Shown: positions 35,100-44,744 of the stretch, in pieces
Layout: each line of letters begins with the position of its first letter
How positions within the stretch are numbered: the first letter of the stretch is position 1
Assembly (NCBI GenBank): GCA_021203545.1
Contig: JAJQAZ010000111.1
Coordinates: 1-64,000, forward strand
From: Tannerellaceae bacterium
GTDB lineage: Bacteria; Bacteroidota; Bacteroidia; Bacteroidales; Tannerellaceae
Length of the DNA: 64,000 bases
Direction: 5' to 3'
Program-made: the position numbers and the translations under genes
Notes under the pieces: generated by a model
The model's input: the letters and a program-made list of their open reading frames with translations, nothing else
Databases searched by the model: none
Told to the model about the DNA's origin: nothing

Positions 35100-36400
35100 A
35101 TGGGAAAAAACAACACATTTGCCGCACACTATTCGTTCAGGTTTACCTTCTTTTTGTCCTTTCTTTTCCTTTACTGGCAGAAGCAGAGTTAAAAGAAAAA
35201 TTACAGGCACTGGCTTCCGTTCATCAGGTAGAGCAATTGGAAACAACTGTTTATCCTGAAAAATATCTCCTTCGTTTTACGCAGCAGTTAGACCATTCAA
35301 CTCCGGAAGCCGGAGCTTTTACGCAACGGGTAGTAGTATGCCATAAAGGAATTGACCGCCCTACTATTCTGGTAACTGAAGGCTATGGAGGAGCATATGC
35401 ACAACATCCTGATTATAAAGATGAGTTGTCAGAATTGTTCGATGCAAACGTAGTATTTGTAGAACACCGTTATTTTTTAGAATCTACCCCCGAACCGCTG
35501 GACTGGAAGTACCTCACAGCAGAAAACTCCGCATACGATCTGCATCATATCACAACAACAATGAAACAGCTTTATCCGGGTAAATGGATCAGTACCGGTA
35601 TTAGTAAAGGTGGGCAAACCACAACCCTTTACAGGGCTTATTTTCCCGATGATGTTGATATTTCGGTACCGTATGTGGCACCTTTGAACCGTGCATTGGA
35701 AGATCCACGCCATCTTTCTTTTTTACGTAAAATCGGAAGCCGTGCCGAACGTAAAACCATTGCTAAATTTCAGCACGAAATACTCAAAAGAAAGTCAGAA
35801 ATCATCCCTCTGTTAGCAGAGTATAGTGAACAACATTCTTATACCTACCGTATCCTTTTGGAAGAAGTATTGGATTACTGTGTATTGGAGTATCCGTTTG
35901 CCTTGTGGCAATGGGGTACTTCCATAAATACCATTCCATCGTTAAAAGACAGTACTAAGGTTCTTTTTGACCATCTGATGAGTATAAGCAGCCCGGATTA
36001 CTTTTCCGAACAGCAACCTTATGGCTCGTTCTTTGTGCAGGCCGCACGCGAGTTAGGTTATTATCCCTATGATACAAAACCTTTCAGAAAGAAATTGTCT
36101 ATCACTTCAGCAGATGGATATCTGCATAAACTAATGTTACCTGATAGTGCCGGCGAAATAGAATATAGCGATGCCCTGTACCGGAAAGTCTATCAGTTCC
36201 TACAGGACAACGACCCTAAGATGATCTTTATTTACGGTGAAAACGATCCCTGGAGTGCCACCCGTGTGCCGGACTTCAAAAACAAAAAGAATCTACAAAT
36301 ATACATCGAACCGGGTGGAAGCCACCGGGCACGCATCCGCACCATGCCGGAAGCCACCCAAAAGAAAATTATCGAGCAAATAAGTAGTTGGCTACAATGA
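35100..36400 (+). pseudogene. S37 (PS-10) peptidase, tripeptidyl aminopeptidase-like; frameshift in signal peptide
   Basis: ~433 residues when repaired. The real start is ATG 35100 (MGKKQHICRTLFVQ); one more A in the A6 run 35105-35110 links it to a signal peptide (VYLLFVLSFPLLAEA) and to the mature part that reads in frame from 35237. The alpha/beta hydrolase core shows GISKGGQTTTLY with the Ser nucleophile, FIYGENDPWSA with the acidic residue, and GGSHRARI with the His. Family S37 cleaves tri- or tetrapeptides from proline-containing N-termini. Exported, likely periplasmic. Its stop overlaps the next start (ATGA at 36397). Confidence 0.85.
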
Positions 36401-37544
36401 AAAAATACTAATGCTGTTAGTTATCCTTACCGGATGTAATCAGGCACAAACCATTGAAAAATCCGGAGGATTAAGAGTTATAATGAGCATTAACCCGCAG
36501 GAATTAGTACACTCTTTGTCTTTACCCAATTTGCATGACCCCTGTTTTGACGAGGCATTACAACTGGCATCTGTCCGGCAGGAAACTACGAACGAAAACT
36601 ATATAGACCTGTTCGTAGAAGAATATAGAAAACTGGATCGGGAAACTCCGTTAGCTGCTTTTTTCCATACATTTGAATTGCGGGAATCGATCACACCTGA
36701 AAGTTCAGATTGCCGGGTTATCTCTGTCTTAAAAGATGAGTTTGAAAAAGCTATTGCCAATTCGTTTAACATACTTCGTAGCCGTATAAGTCGTTTTGGT
36801 ATAACCTCTGGTAATATTCAACTCATGGAAACACCCGGACATATTCTGGTAGAATTACCGGGTATTAAAGAGCCGCGACGTATTCTTAATTTATTACAGT
36901 CAAATTCAAATCTTGAATTCTGGGAAACCTATCATTACGATCAAATATCTTCTGTATTAGAAGGGGTAAATGATTATCTGGCATCTGTTAGTGATGTGCA
37001 GGATCCCTTATTCTCTTTACTGCAAATATCCGGAGCAGGTGGGCCGGTAATCGGATATGCTCATCAAAAAGAGATAGACCGTTTGAACGAATATTTCAAT
37101 CTACTGCCGGTAAAACAAATGTTACCCCGGGATCTTGTATTCAAATGGGGCGCACACTCAGTAAGTGAGGAAACTCCTATCTATCAACTTTATGCAATAA
37201 AACTAACCCGTACTATGGAGCCACCATTAAATGGAGAAGTGATTGTAGATGCTATGGTAACACAAGAATATGGATTTCAGGTAATTAATCTAACAATGAA
37301 TAGCAAAGGAGCTAATCTGTGGGCTCGCCTGACACTGGAAAACATTGGTAAAAGTATTGCACTCGTAATGCACGACCGTGTTTTTAGTGCTCCTATAGTT
37401 CAGGAAGAAATAACAGAGGGACGGGTACATATCAGTGGCCTGTTTACTGCAGAAGAAGCAAAAGACCTTACAATCTTATTAAAATCAGGAAGAATGCTCT
37501 CTGATTTAACTATCATACGGCAGGAACTGGTCCCAAAACCTTAA
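36397..37544 (+). pseudogene. Lipoprotein resembling the SecD P1 periplasmic domain (frameshift at A6)
   Basis: ~382 residues. Adding one A to the A6 run 36400-36405 turns ATG AAA AAA TAC TAA into MKKILMLLVILTGCNQ, a lipoprotein signal with Cys14. The mature part includes LRSRISRFGITSGNIQLMETPGHILVELPGIKEPRRILNLLQ and a closing region with VMHDRVFSAPIVQEEITEGRVHISG, all typical of the SecDF P1 head and base. The transmembrane part and the SecF half are absent. It may assist protein export from the periplasmic side, or simply be a relative with a new role. The gene is translationally coupled to the S37 peptidase. Confidence 0.8.
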
Positions 37545-37947
37545 TGTATTCTATAGTGTTCGGCGTAGTGAGGACGCCAATGCCGTCAACTTAAGGAATT
37601 TTTATTGTTGGTCGAAGGGGATTTGCAATCCCCGCCTGTGGAATATAAGGATTTGTAATCCGCTTAAATATACCTTATGTTCCGGTTTATTCGGTATTTA
37701 TTTGTTTGTCGGATCACAGATCCTAATACTCGCTTGTCGGGGATTACAAATCCCCTCCGGCTAAAAGAGCTATCTAACTCTTAAGTTGACGACATTGGTG
37801 AGGACGCTACGCCGAACATTAGGCACGCAGAATACGCAGACAAGCGCAGATGAACGCAGAATTTTATTTTTTAATATTTATCTGCGTAATTCTGCGCTTG
37901 TCTGCGTAATCTGAGTGCTCTATACTTTATAGTAATAAACCAGCTCT
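37545..37947. repeat. Nested palindromes between convergent genes
   Basis: No gene. An outer pair of ~38-bp arms (37558-37595 and 37780-37817) carries GTTCGGCGTAG and CTTAAGTTGACG-type modules; the eight bases TGAGGACG/CGTCCTCA are flipped between arms. Inside it are GGGGATT-palindromes at 37617-37633 and 37739-37755, plus AAGGATTTGTAATCCG- and CGGATCACAGATCC-type stems. The whole 37558-37817 block could fold as one nested hairpin. It is followed by a second long hairpin (37824-37917). Confidence 0.8.
37824..37917. terminator. Long A/T-looped hairpin, probable bidirectional terminator
   Basis: Two 37-base arms (37824-37860 and 37881-37917) built from CGCAGA-type units pair at 32 of 37 positions around a 20-base A/T loop. 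It sits between the convergent SecD-like (plus) and RNase R (minus) genes. No T-tract follows, so its use as a terminator is inference. Confidence 0.6.
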
Positions 37948-40119
37948 TTACTCTGCCAACATAAAGTCAAGTTGCTTTCGTTCCAGATTAGCCTGTGCCA
38001 CTTTAATTGTAATTGCATCGCCCAGGCGGTATTCCTGTTTGCGGCGGCGGCCTATCAGGCAGTAATTCTTTTCGTCGAACTCATAATAGTCGTCACCCAG
38101 ATCACGGATAGGAACCAAACCTTCGCATTTATTCTCGTTCAATTCGACATATAATCCCCATTCGGTAACTCCCGAGATCACACCGTCAAATATCATGCCA
38201 AGCTTATCGCTCATAAACTCAACCTGTTTATATTTAATAGAGGCCCGTTCAGCATTTGCTGCTACCTGCTCCATACTTGAACAATGGTCGCACATCTCCT
38301 CATATTTCTTCTTGATCACACTACGTCCGCCAGCCAGATAACGTTCCAGTAAGCGGTGCACCATCATATCCGGATACCGGCGGATAGGAGAAGTGAAGTG
38401 TGTATAATATTCGAAAGCGAGTCCGTAATGTCCTACATTCTCTGTCGAATACTTCGCTTTCTGCATAGCACGGATAGCCAGAGTCTCAATCAGATTCTCT
38501 TCCGGTTTACCCTGTACATTATCTAACAGGTTATTGATACCTTTGGATATTTCGCTTTTCTTACCCTCTGTCTTCATCTTGTATCCGAAGCGGCGGATAA
38601 AAGCTGCAAAGTTCTCCATCTTATCCGGATCAGGCAGATCGTGAATCCGGTAAACGAACGTTTTAGCCGTTTTGTTTTTAGGCGTTTTTCCGATCAATTC
38701 GGCTACTGTACGGTTGGCCAGTAACATAAACTCTTCAATAAGCTTATTGGCCTCCTTCGATTCTTTAAAATATACCTCTATAGGTTTACCCTCTTTATCA
38801 ATCTCAAATCTTACTTCATAACGGTCAAAATTGATAGCTCCGTTTTTAAAACGGTTTACCCTTATTTTCTGTGCCAGCTTATTTAGCGTAAGGATTGCTT
38901 CCGAATGGTCGCCTTCTCCCGTCTCAATAATATCCTGCGCTTCTTCGTAAGTAAAACGGCGGTCGCTATTAATAACCGTACGGCAAATTCGCGAAGCTTT
39001 TACCTCTGCCTCTTTGTTTAACTCGAAAATAGCCGAGAAACAAAGTTTTTCTTCATTGGGCCGCAACGAACAAATGCCGTTGGAAAGGCGTTCGGGTAGC
39101 ATCGGGATAGTCCTGTCTACCAGATATACCGAAGTAGCTCTGTTGTAAGCCTCTTTATCTATAATATTTTCCGGTTTTACATAGTGGGTTACATCCGCAA
39201 TATGCACACCAACCTCATAATTACCGTTCTCTAAAACACGGAAGGAGAGGGCATCGTCGAAATCTTTTGCATCCCTCGGGTCAATTGTAAAGGTAAGAAT
39301 CTCCCGGAAATCTTCCCGTTTCTCTATTTCACTTTGGGAAATCTTCTCCGGAATCTTCTCCCCGGCCTTTTCTACTGCAGGTGGATATTTATAGGGCAAA
39401 CCAAATTCTGCCAGGATCGCATGCATTTCCGCGTTATTCTGTCCGGCTGTACCCAGAATATCAATCACTTCTCCTAACGGATTCTTTGCATTTTCGGGCC
39501 ATTCAATGATACGGACAATCGCTTTATCCCCATTTTTACCACCTTTCAGTTTATCTTTAGGAATAAAAATATCGTTAGCCAGTGTTTTATTTTCAGTAAT
39601 CAGGAAAGCAAAACCTTTGGCAACCTGTAACTTCCCAACAAAAGTACGTTCTTTGGTTTCCAGTACTTCCATGACTTCGGCTTCCGGTTCGGCACCTTTC
39701 CGTTTGGCCAGAAGTTGTACCTTTACTTTATCCCCGTCCATAGCATGTTTCGAATTCCGTTCCGCAATAAAAACAGCCGAACCACCGTCTTCCGGCAGAA
39801 ACGAATTCTTCCCGTTACTCCTTCTGGCAAACGTTCCAATAGCTACGGTACCCAGATTATTCAGCTGGTACCGCCCCCTGTCTATTTCCGTGATAAAATC
39901 GTCAGCCGACAAATCATACAGTATATCTACCACCATCAGCTTTTGTACCTGGCTGGTTATACCGATCTGTTTACTTACCTGTTTATAATTGAATAATTCT
40001 TTAGGCGAGGATTGGAATAGCGAGATAATCAGTTGGATCATCTTCTCTTTAGTCAGCCGCTTACCATTTCCGCCGCTTTTCTCTTTCGTATCTTTTTTAT
40101 TTTTCTTATTTCTTGACAT
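37948..40119 (-). CDS. rnr: Ribonuclease R
   Basis: 723 residues. Processive 3'-5' exoribonuclease that degrades structured RNA. The order is: basic Lys/Asn-rich N-terminus, winged-helix-like region (~25-75), cold-shock domains (~90-220), RNB catalytic domain (~265-600) with DPRDAKDFDDALSF holding the catalytic Asp residues, and a C-terminal S1 domain (~640-720) containing GVISGVTEWGLYVELNENKCEGLV. The length is typical for Bacteroidota RNase R. Faces the SecD-like gene across the repeat cluster. The gene is intact despite the lesions in its neighbours. Confidence 0.95.
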   Translation of the reverse strand: MSRNKKNKKDTKEKSGGNGKRLTKEKMIQLIISLFQSSPKELFNYKQVSKQIGITSQVQKLMVVDILYDLSADDFITEIDRGRYQLNNLGTVAIGTFARRSNGKNSFLPEDGGSAVFIAERNSKHAMDGDKVKVQLLAKRKGAEPEAEVMEVLETKERTFVGKLQVAKGFAFLITENKTLANDIFIPKDKLKGGKNGDKAIVRIIEWPENAKNPLGEVIDILGTAGQNNAEMHAILAEFGLPYKYPPAVEKAGEKIPEKISQSEIEKREDFREILTFTIDPRDAKDFDDALSFRVLENGNYEVGVHIADVTHYVKPENIIDKEAYNRATSVYLVDRTIPMLPERLSNGICSLRPNEEKLCFSAIFELNKEAEVKASRICRTVINSDRRFTYEEAQDIIETGEGDHSEAILTLNKLAQKIRVNRFKNGAINFDRYEVRFEIDKEGKPIEVYFKESKEANKLIEEFMLLANRTVAELIGKTPKNKTAKTFVYRIHDLPDPDKMENFAAFIRRFGYKMKTEGKKSEISKGINNLLDNVQGKPEENLIETLAIRAMQKAKYSTENVGHYGLAFEYYTHFTSPIRRYPDMMVHRLLERYLAGGRSVIKKKYEEMCDHCSSMEQVAANAERASIKYKQVEFMSDKLGMIFDGVISGVTEWGLYVELNENKCEGLVPIRDLGDDYYEFDEKNYCLIGRRRKQEYRLGDAITIKVAQANLERKQLDFMLAE

Positions 40120-40219
40120 AATACTGTGAATTAAGTGAGAGTCTGGTTCTCTATTTTACAAAAGTATTATTTAAAAATCGAAACAGCGGTATAAATATTC
40201 CGGAAAATCCATTTTGTAA

Positions 40220-41095
40220 TTATTTTGTAAAATAATTTGCTCTGACTCCCTTTACTCCGGGTTTACAGGCAAATAGGCTTCCACTATCCGGATATAACTC
40301 CAGTTCATTCTTTTTCATTCCCTGCCTTGCGGAAGTAATATAAAGTGTATCCAGGTTTTCTCCGCCAAAAGCACAGGAAGGAGTATTGGGTACCGGAACT
40401 TCTATTCGATCCATTAACTCTCCGGTTACCGGATGATAGCAATAGACACCATAGCCACCCCATTGTGCGACCCACAGATTGTCGTTTTCATCGATAGTCA
40501 TACCATCCGGTTTACCGGTTCCTTCCGGAATGGTAACTACTATATCCTCCAGTTCAATACAACCGGTTTTCAAATCGAACCGGTAGGCCGCTATCTGCCT
40601 GGTAGGTGTATCAATATAATACATCCTTTTGTTGTCTTTGCTCCATACAATTCCGTTCGACATAGTTACACCTTCCATCTGTTTAGTAACAGTACCATCA
40701 TGCAAAACGGTATATAATGTGGCACTTCCCTCAGGAGCTGTTTGGGTAATTGTACCTATCCATAAACGTCCTGCCGCGTCGCATTTGCCGTCGTTGCAAC
40801 GTACTGTTCCCCGCCGGTCGTTAATTTTAGCGATCGAATGCCAGTTCTCATTCGTCAGATTTACCCGTACAATTTCGTTCTGCAGGGCTACTACAACAGA
40901 TGTTTTTGTTTCCGGTACCACTGTGGATATCAGTTTGTTGAAATTCCATTCATTGCATTTCTCCTGTCCGGGAATATATTCGTACAGCATTTTCCCTTCA
41001 ATATCCACCCAAAAAAGCGATTTACGTTCCGGGTGCCAGATAGCCCCTTCGCCGGTACTGGTTTCTGCCTTCCATATTAAACTGGCTGTATACAT
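40220..41095 (-). CDS. SMP-30/gluconolactonase-family protein
   Basis: 291 residues. A six-bladed beta-propeller lactonase. It shows GEGAIWHPERKSLFWVDIEGKMLYEY (metal-binding Glu in GEGxxW), CNDGKCDAAGRLWIGT, GVTMSNGIVWSKDNKRMYYIDT (catalytic/metal Asn in SNG), and GKPDGMTIDENDNLWVAQWGG (Asp in PDG). These four motifs bind the divalent metal that opens sugar or other lactones. No signal peptide; cytoplasmic. The real substrate is unknown. Confidence 0.9.
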   Translation of the reverse strand: MYTASLIWKAETSTGEGAIWHPERKSLFWVDIEGKMLYEYIPGQEKCNEWNFNKLISTVVPETKTSVVVALQNEIVRVNLTNENWHSIAKINDRRGTVRCNDGKCDAAGRLWIGTITQTAPEGSATLYTVLHDGTVTKQMEGVTMSNGIVWSKDNKRMYYIDTPTRQIAAYRFDLKTGCIELEDIVVTIPEGTGKPDGMTIDENDNLWVAQWGGYGVYCYHPVTGELMDRIEVPVPNTPSCAFGGENLDTLYITSARQGMKKNELELYPDSGSLFACKPGVKGVRANYFTK

Positions 41096-41251
41096 AGCTG
41101 GTCCTGAATTTTAATAATTTGATTTTTTCTGAAAACACCCTTCCGGATATAAATGTTTACAGGGTAGCAAAGACGGAATTTTTTATTTATAAAGTCTCTT
41201 AAAAGCTATATTAATCTTACCTGTAAACCCATTAAAAACAAATTATTTATG

Positions 41252-41259
41252 TACATTTG
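41252..41259 (+). promoter_or_regulatory. -7 element of the GNAT-like gene
   Basis: TACATTTG matches TAnnTTTG and lies 19 bases before the ATG at 41279. It excludes an upstream ATG at 41249, which overlaps the box. Confidence 0.65.
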
Positions 41260-41278
41260 TATTCCAAACGTAATACCA

Positions 41279-42415
41279 ATGAGCATAGTCGTTAAAGAGG
41301 TAAAAAGTAAGAAAGAACTTAAGAAGTTTGTTAAATTTAATATTGATCTGTATAAGGATAGCCCTTACCATGTACCGGGACTGATTGATGAAGAAATGAA
41401 TATAACGCTGAATCCGAAAAAGAATCCGGCGTTTAAAGTATGCGATGCCGTTCTCTTTCTGGCTTACCGGGACGATGAAGTAGTAGGGCGTATTGCAGGT
41501 ATTATCAATCGCAAAAGTAACGAGATCTGGAATCAAAAAAATGCCCGCTTCGGATTTGTGGATTTTATTGATGATGCGGAGGTCGTGGATGCGCTTTTTG
41601 GTGCTGTTGAAACCTGGGCCCGCAACCTGGGGATGACATCCCTGCACGGTCCTATGGGTTTTACAGATCTGGATCATGAAGGAATACTGGTAGACGGTTT
41701 CGACCAGATGGGAACCATGGCCGCGATCTATAACTATCCCTACTATCCGTCCCAGATGGAGCGGATGGGATATGTAAAAGATCAGGATTGGCATGAATTC
41801 AAAATCTATATACCGGATGGAGTTCCGGATAAACACCTACGGGTAGGAGAAATAGTAAAGAAAAAATATGGCCTGAAAGTCCTGAAGTTTAAGAAAAGAA
41901 AGGAAATATGGCCCTATGCATATAAAATATTTGATGCTCTCAACAAAGCTTATACCCCTTTGTATGAATTTGCCCCCATTACGGAGGAACAGATAGAGTT
42001 TTATGTGAAGCAGTATATACCCATGATCCGTTTGGATATGGTTGCCATCGTAGTCAGGGAAGAAGACGATGTAGTAGTTGGATTCGGCATATCGCTGCCC
42101 AACCTTTCGGAAGCATTGAGAAAAGCAAAAGGAAAACTATTCCCGTTTGGATTTATTCCTTTGCTGAAAGGGATGAAAGCAAAACCAAAAGTAGTAGATC
42201 TTTATCTGATGGGAGTACTTCCCGAATACCAGAACAAGGGGGTGGTTGCTTTGATTTTTAATGATTTGATCCCTGTTTACCGTGATTTAGGGGTAATATA
42301 TGCAGAAAGTAATCCGGAACTCGAATCCAATAACGCCGTACAGGCACAATGGGACTATTTCAAGCGGGAGCATCATAAAACAAGAAGAGTGTTTATTAAA
42401 AGATTTGATAGTTGA
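41279..42415 (+). CDS. GNAT-like N-acetyltransferase domain protein
   Basis: 378 residues from the ATG at 41279. The N-terminal half ([57 protein letters not shown]) and the C-terminal half ([23 protein letters not shown], with Q/RNKG in place of the acetyl-CoA loop) look like two GNAT-type domains. Similar proteins are found widely in Bacteroidota without assigned substrates. The last four bases overlap the non-coding part just before parE, only 11 bases from the ParE start, so the two are probably one transcript. Confidence 0.75.
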   Translation: MSIVVKEVKSKKELKKFVKFNIDLYKDSPYHVPGLIDEEMNITLNPKKNPAFKVCDAVLFLAYRDDEVVGRIAGIINRKSNEIWNQKNARFGFVDFIDDAEVVDALFGAVETWARNLGMTSLHGPMGFTDLDHEGILVDGFDQMGTMAAIYNYPYYPSQMERMGYVKDQDWHEFKIYIPDGVPDKHLRVGEIVKKKYGLKVLKFKKRKEIWPYAYKIFDALNKAYTPLYEFAPITEEQIEFYVKQYIPMIRLDMVAIVVREEDDVVVGFGISLPNLSEALRKAKGKLFPFGFIPLLKGMKAKPKVVDLYLMGVLPEYQNKGVVALIFNDLIPVYRDLGVIYAESNPELESNNAVQAQWDYFKREHHKTRRVFIKRFDS

Positions 42416-42426
42416 TAAGTAAAAAT

Positions 42427-44277
42427 ATGGATACAGCATTTGAGCAGGTAGCGTATAACGATGATGATATAAAAACCCTGGACTGGATGGAGCACATCCG
42501 CCGCCGTCCGGGGATGTATATCGGGAAATTAGGGGATGGCTCCTATGCGGACGATGGTATTTACGTATTGCTGAAAGAGGTTCTGGATAACTGTATCGAC
42601 GAGTACATGATGGGATATGGAAAGACGATAGAAGTAACCGTAGAAGAAGGAACTGTTGCAGTACGCGACTACGGGCGGGGGATACCTCTGGGGAAAGTAG
42701 TAGACGTCTCCAGTAAAATGAATACAGGAGCCAAATATGATAGTAAAGCTTTTAAGAAATCCGTGGGTCTGAATGGAGTAGGTATCAAAGCTGTCAATGC
42801 GTTGAGTAGCTATTTCCTGATCCGGAGCCACCGCGACGGAGAATGCAAACAGGTAGAATACAGTAAAGCCATTATTACAGAAGAGGAGGATATCAAACCT
42901 ACCGGCGAGGCAAACGGTACATTGGTCTACTTTGTCCCGGATAAAACGATATTTAAAGAATATGAGTATAAAGATGAGTTTATTGAAAACCTGTTAAAAA
43001 ACTATGTTTTCCTGAACTCCGGTTTAACCATCATTTATAATAAAAAACGGTATTATTCCCGGAATGGCCTGGTAGACCTGCTGAACGAAAATATGACAGC
43101 CGAGGCACTTTATCCGATCATTCATCTGAAGGGTGAAGATATTGAACTGGTAATAACCCATAGCAACCAATACGGGGAAGAATATTATTCGTTTGTAAAC
43201 GGACAGCATACCATACAGGGAGGGACACACCTGTCTGCTTTTAAAGAAGCAATCGGGCGTGTAATCAAGGAGTACTATACCAAAAACTTTGAATATGCCG
43301 ATATCCGTGCCGGAATTGTGGCCGCCGTCAGTATAAAAGTAGAGGAACCGGTATTTGAAAGTCAGACCAAGACGAAACTGGGCTCCAAAGATATGGGACC
43401 TGATGGCCCTACAGTAGCTAAATTTATCGGTGATTTCATAAAAAAAGAGCTGGATAACTTCCTGCACAAGCATCCAGATGTCTCTGAAGCGATGTTGAAA
43501 AAGATACTCGATTCGGAAAAAGAACGGAAAGCCATTGCCGGAGTTACCAAACTGGCCCGCGAACGGGCAAAAAAGGCAAACCTGCATAATAAAAAATTAA
43601 GGGATTGCCGGATACATCTGAATGATCCCAAAGGAGATCAAAAAGAAGAATCGTGTATATTTATTACCGAGGGAGATTCGGCCAGCGGATCCATTACCAA
43701 AAGCCGTGATCCTAATTTCCAGGCTGTATTTAGTCTGCGGGGTAAACCCCTTAACAGCTATGGGCTTACTAAAAAGATTGTATACGAAAACGAAGAATTC
43801 AACCTGCTACAGGCAGCCCTTAATATAGAAGATGGCCTGGAAGGGTTAAGATATAACAAAGTGATTATTGCAACCGATGCCGATGTGGACGGGATGCACA
43901 TCCGTTTGTTATTAATAACCTTTTTCCTTCAGTTCTTCCCTGATCTGATCAAGCGCGGACATGTCTATATTTTGCAAACTCCCTTGTTCCGGGTACGTAA
44001 CAAACAGAAAACCTGGTATTGCTATTCAGAAGAAGAACGGTTAGCAGCCATTGAATCAGCCGGCAAAAATCCGGAGATCACCCGTTTTAAAGGATTGGGT
44101 GAAATCTCTCCGGACGAATTCAGGCACTTTATCGGAAAGGATATTCGTTTGGATCCTGTAAAGATGAAGAAAGAAGACCTGGTAAAAGATATGCTGGCCT
44201 TTTACATGGGTAAAAATACAATGGAACGGCAAAATTTTATTATTGATAACCTGGTGATTGAAGAAGAAATAGTATGA
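42427..44277 (+). CDS. parE: DNA topoisomerase IV subunit B
   Basis: 616 residues. ATPase subunit of topoisomerase IV, which decatenates sister chromosomes. GHKL ATPase motifs: [26 protein letters not shown] and [52 protein letters not shown] and [13 protein letters not shown]. The C-terminal [12 protein letters not shown] is conserved. The short length and [14 protein letters not shown] sequence favour ParE over GyrB. The start at 42427 was chosen over 42412 because [33 protein letters not shown] is the typical beginning. The stop overlaps the coaD start by 4 bases. Confidence 0.93.
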   Translation: MDTAFEQVAYNDDDIKTLDWMEHIRRRPGMYIGKLGDGSYADDGIYVLLKEVLDNCIDEYMMGYGKTIEVTVEEGTVAVRDYGRGIPLGKVVDVSSKMNTGAKYDSKAFKKSVGLNGVGIKAVNALSSYFLIRSHRDGECKQVEYSKAIITEEEDIKPTGEANGTLVYFVPDKTIFKEYEYKDEFIENLLKNYVFLNSGLTIIYNKKRYYSRNGLVDLLNENMTAEALYPIIHLKGEDIELVITHSNQYGEEYYSFVNGQHTIQGGTHLSAFKEAIGRVIKEYYTKNFEYADIRAGIVAAVSIKVEEPVFESQTKTKLGSKDMGPDGPTVAKFIGDFIKKELDNFLHKHPDVSEAMLKKILDSEKERKAIAGVTKLARERAKKANLHNKKLRDCRIHLNDPKGDQKEESCIFITEGDSASGSITKSRDPNFQAVFSLRGKPLNSYGLTKKIVYENEEFNLLQAALNIEDGLEGLRYNKVIIATDADVDGMHIRLLLITFFLQFFPDLIKRGHVYILQTPLFRVRNKQKTWYCYSEEERLAAIESAGKNPEITRFKGLGEISPDEFRHFIGKDIRLDPVKMKKEDLVKDMLAFYMGKNTMERQNFIIDNLVIEEEIV

Positions 44278-44732
44278 AACGGATCGCTTTATTTCCCGGT
44301 ACATTCGATCCTTTTACGATCGGACATCAGTCACTGGTTACCCGTGGATTGGCTTTAGTGGATGAAATCGTGATCTCTATTGGTATCAATGATAAAAAAC
44401 TCACCTATTACTCACTGGAAAAAAGGCTGGAAGCTATTTCAAAATTATATAAAGATGACCCGCGTGTACGGGTTGTTTCTTACAATTCCCTGACGGTTGA
44501 TTTTGCGAAAGAGGTAGGTGCCCAGTTTATCCTGCGTGGTATCCGTACGGTAAATGACTTCGAATACGAAAAAAGTATTGCCGATATTAATAGAAAATTA
44601 ACAGGAATTGAAACATTTATACTTTTCACTGAACCTGAACATACCCATATCAGTTCAAGTATAGTGCGTGAATTACTAAGGTATGGAAAAGATATTTCCT
44701 TTTTTGTCCCAAAAGAAACAGAATTGTATTGA
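44274..44732 (+). CDS. coaD: Pantetheine-phosphate adenylyltransferase
   Basis: 152 residues. Transfers AMP from ATP to 4'-phosphopantetheine in coenzyme A synthesis. The nucleotidyl-transferase motif [12 protein letters not shown] (T/HxGH type) is at residues ~9-20, [12 protein letters not shown] is at ~90-101 and the ISSSIVR segment at ~126-132. Its ATG overlaps the parE stop (ATGA). The family is nearly always ~155-165 residues, so length is normal. Confidence 0.95.
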   Translation: MKRIALFPGTFDPFTIGHQSLVTRGLALVDEIVISIGINDKKLTYYSLEKRLEAISKLYKDDPRVRVVSYNSLTVDFAKEVGAQFILRGIRTVNDFEYEKSIADINRKLTGIETFILFTEPEHTHISSSIVRELLRYGKDISFFVPKETELY

Positions 44733-44744
44733 ATCAAAAATAGA

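Noticed and set aside
37824..37917. Riboswitch or structured regulatory RNA
   Set aside because: It lies at the 3' ends of two convergent genes, not in a 5' leader, and is made of simple repeated CGCAGA units.
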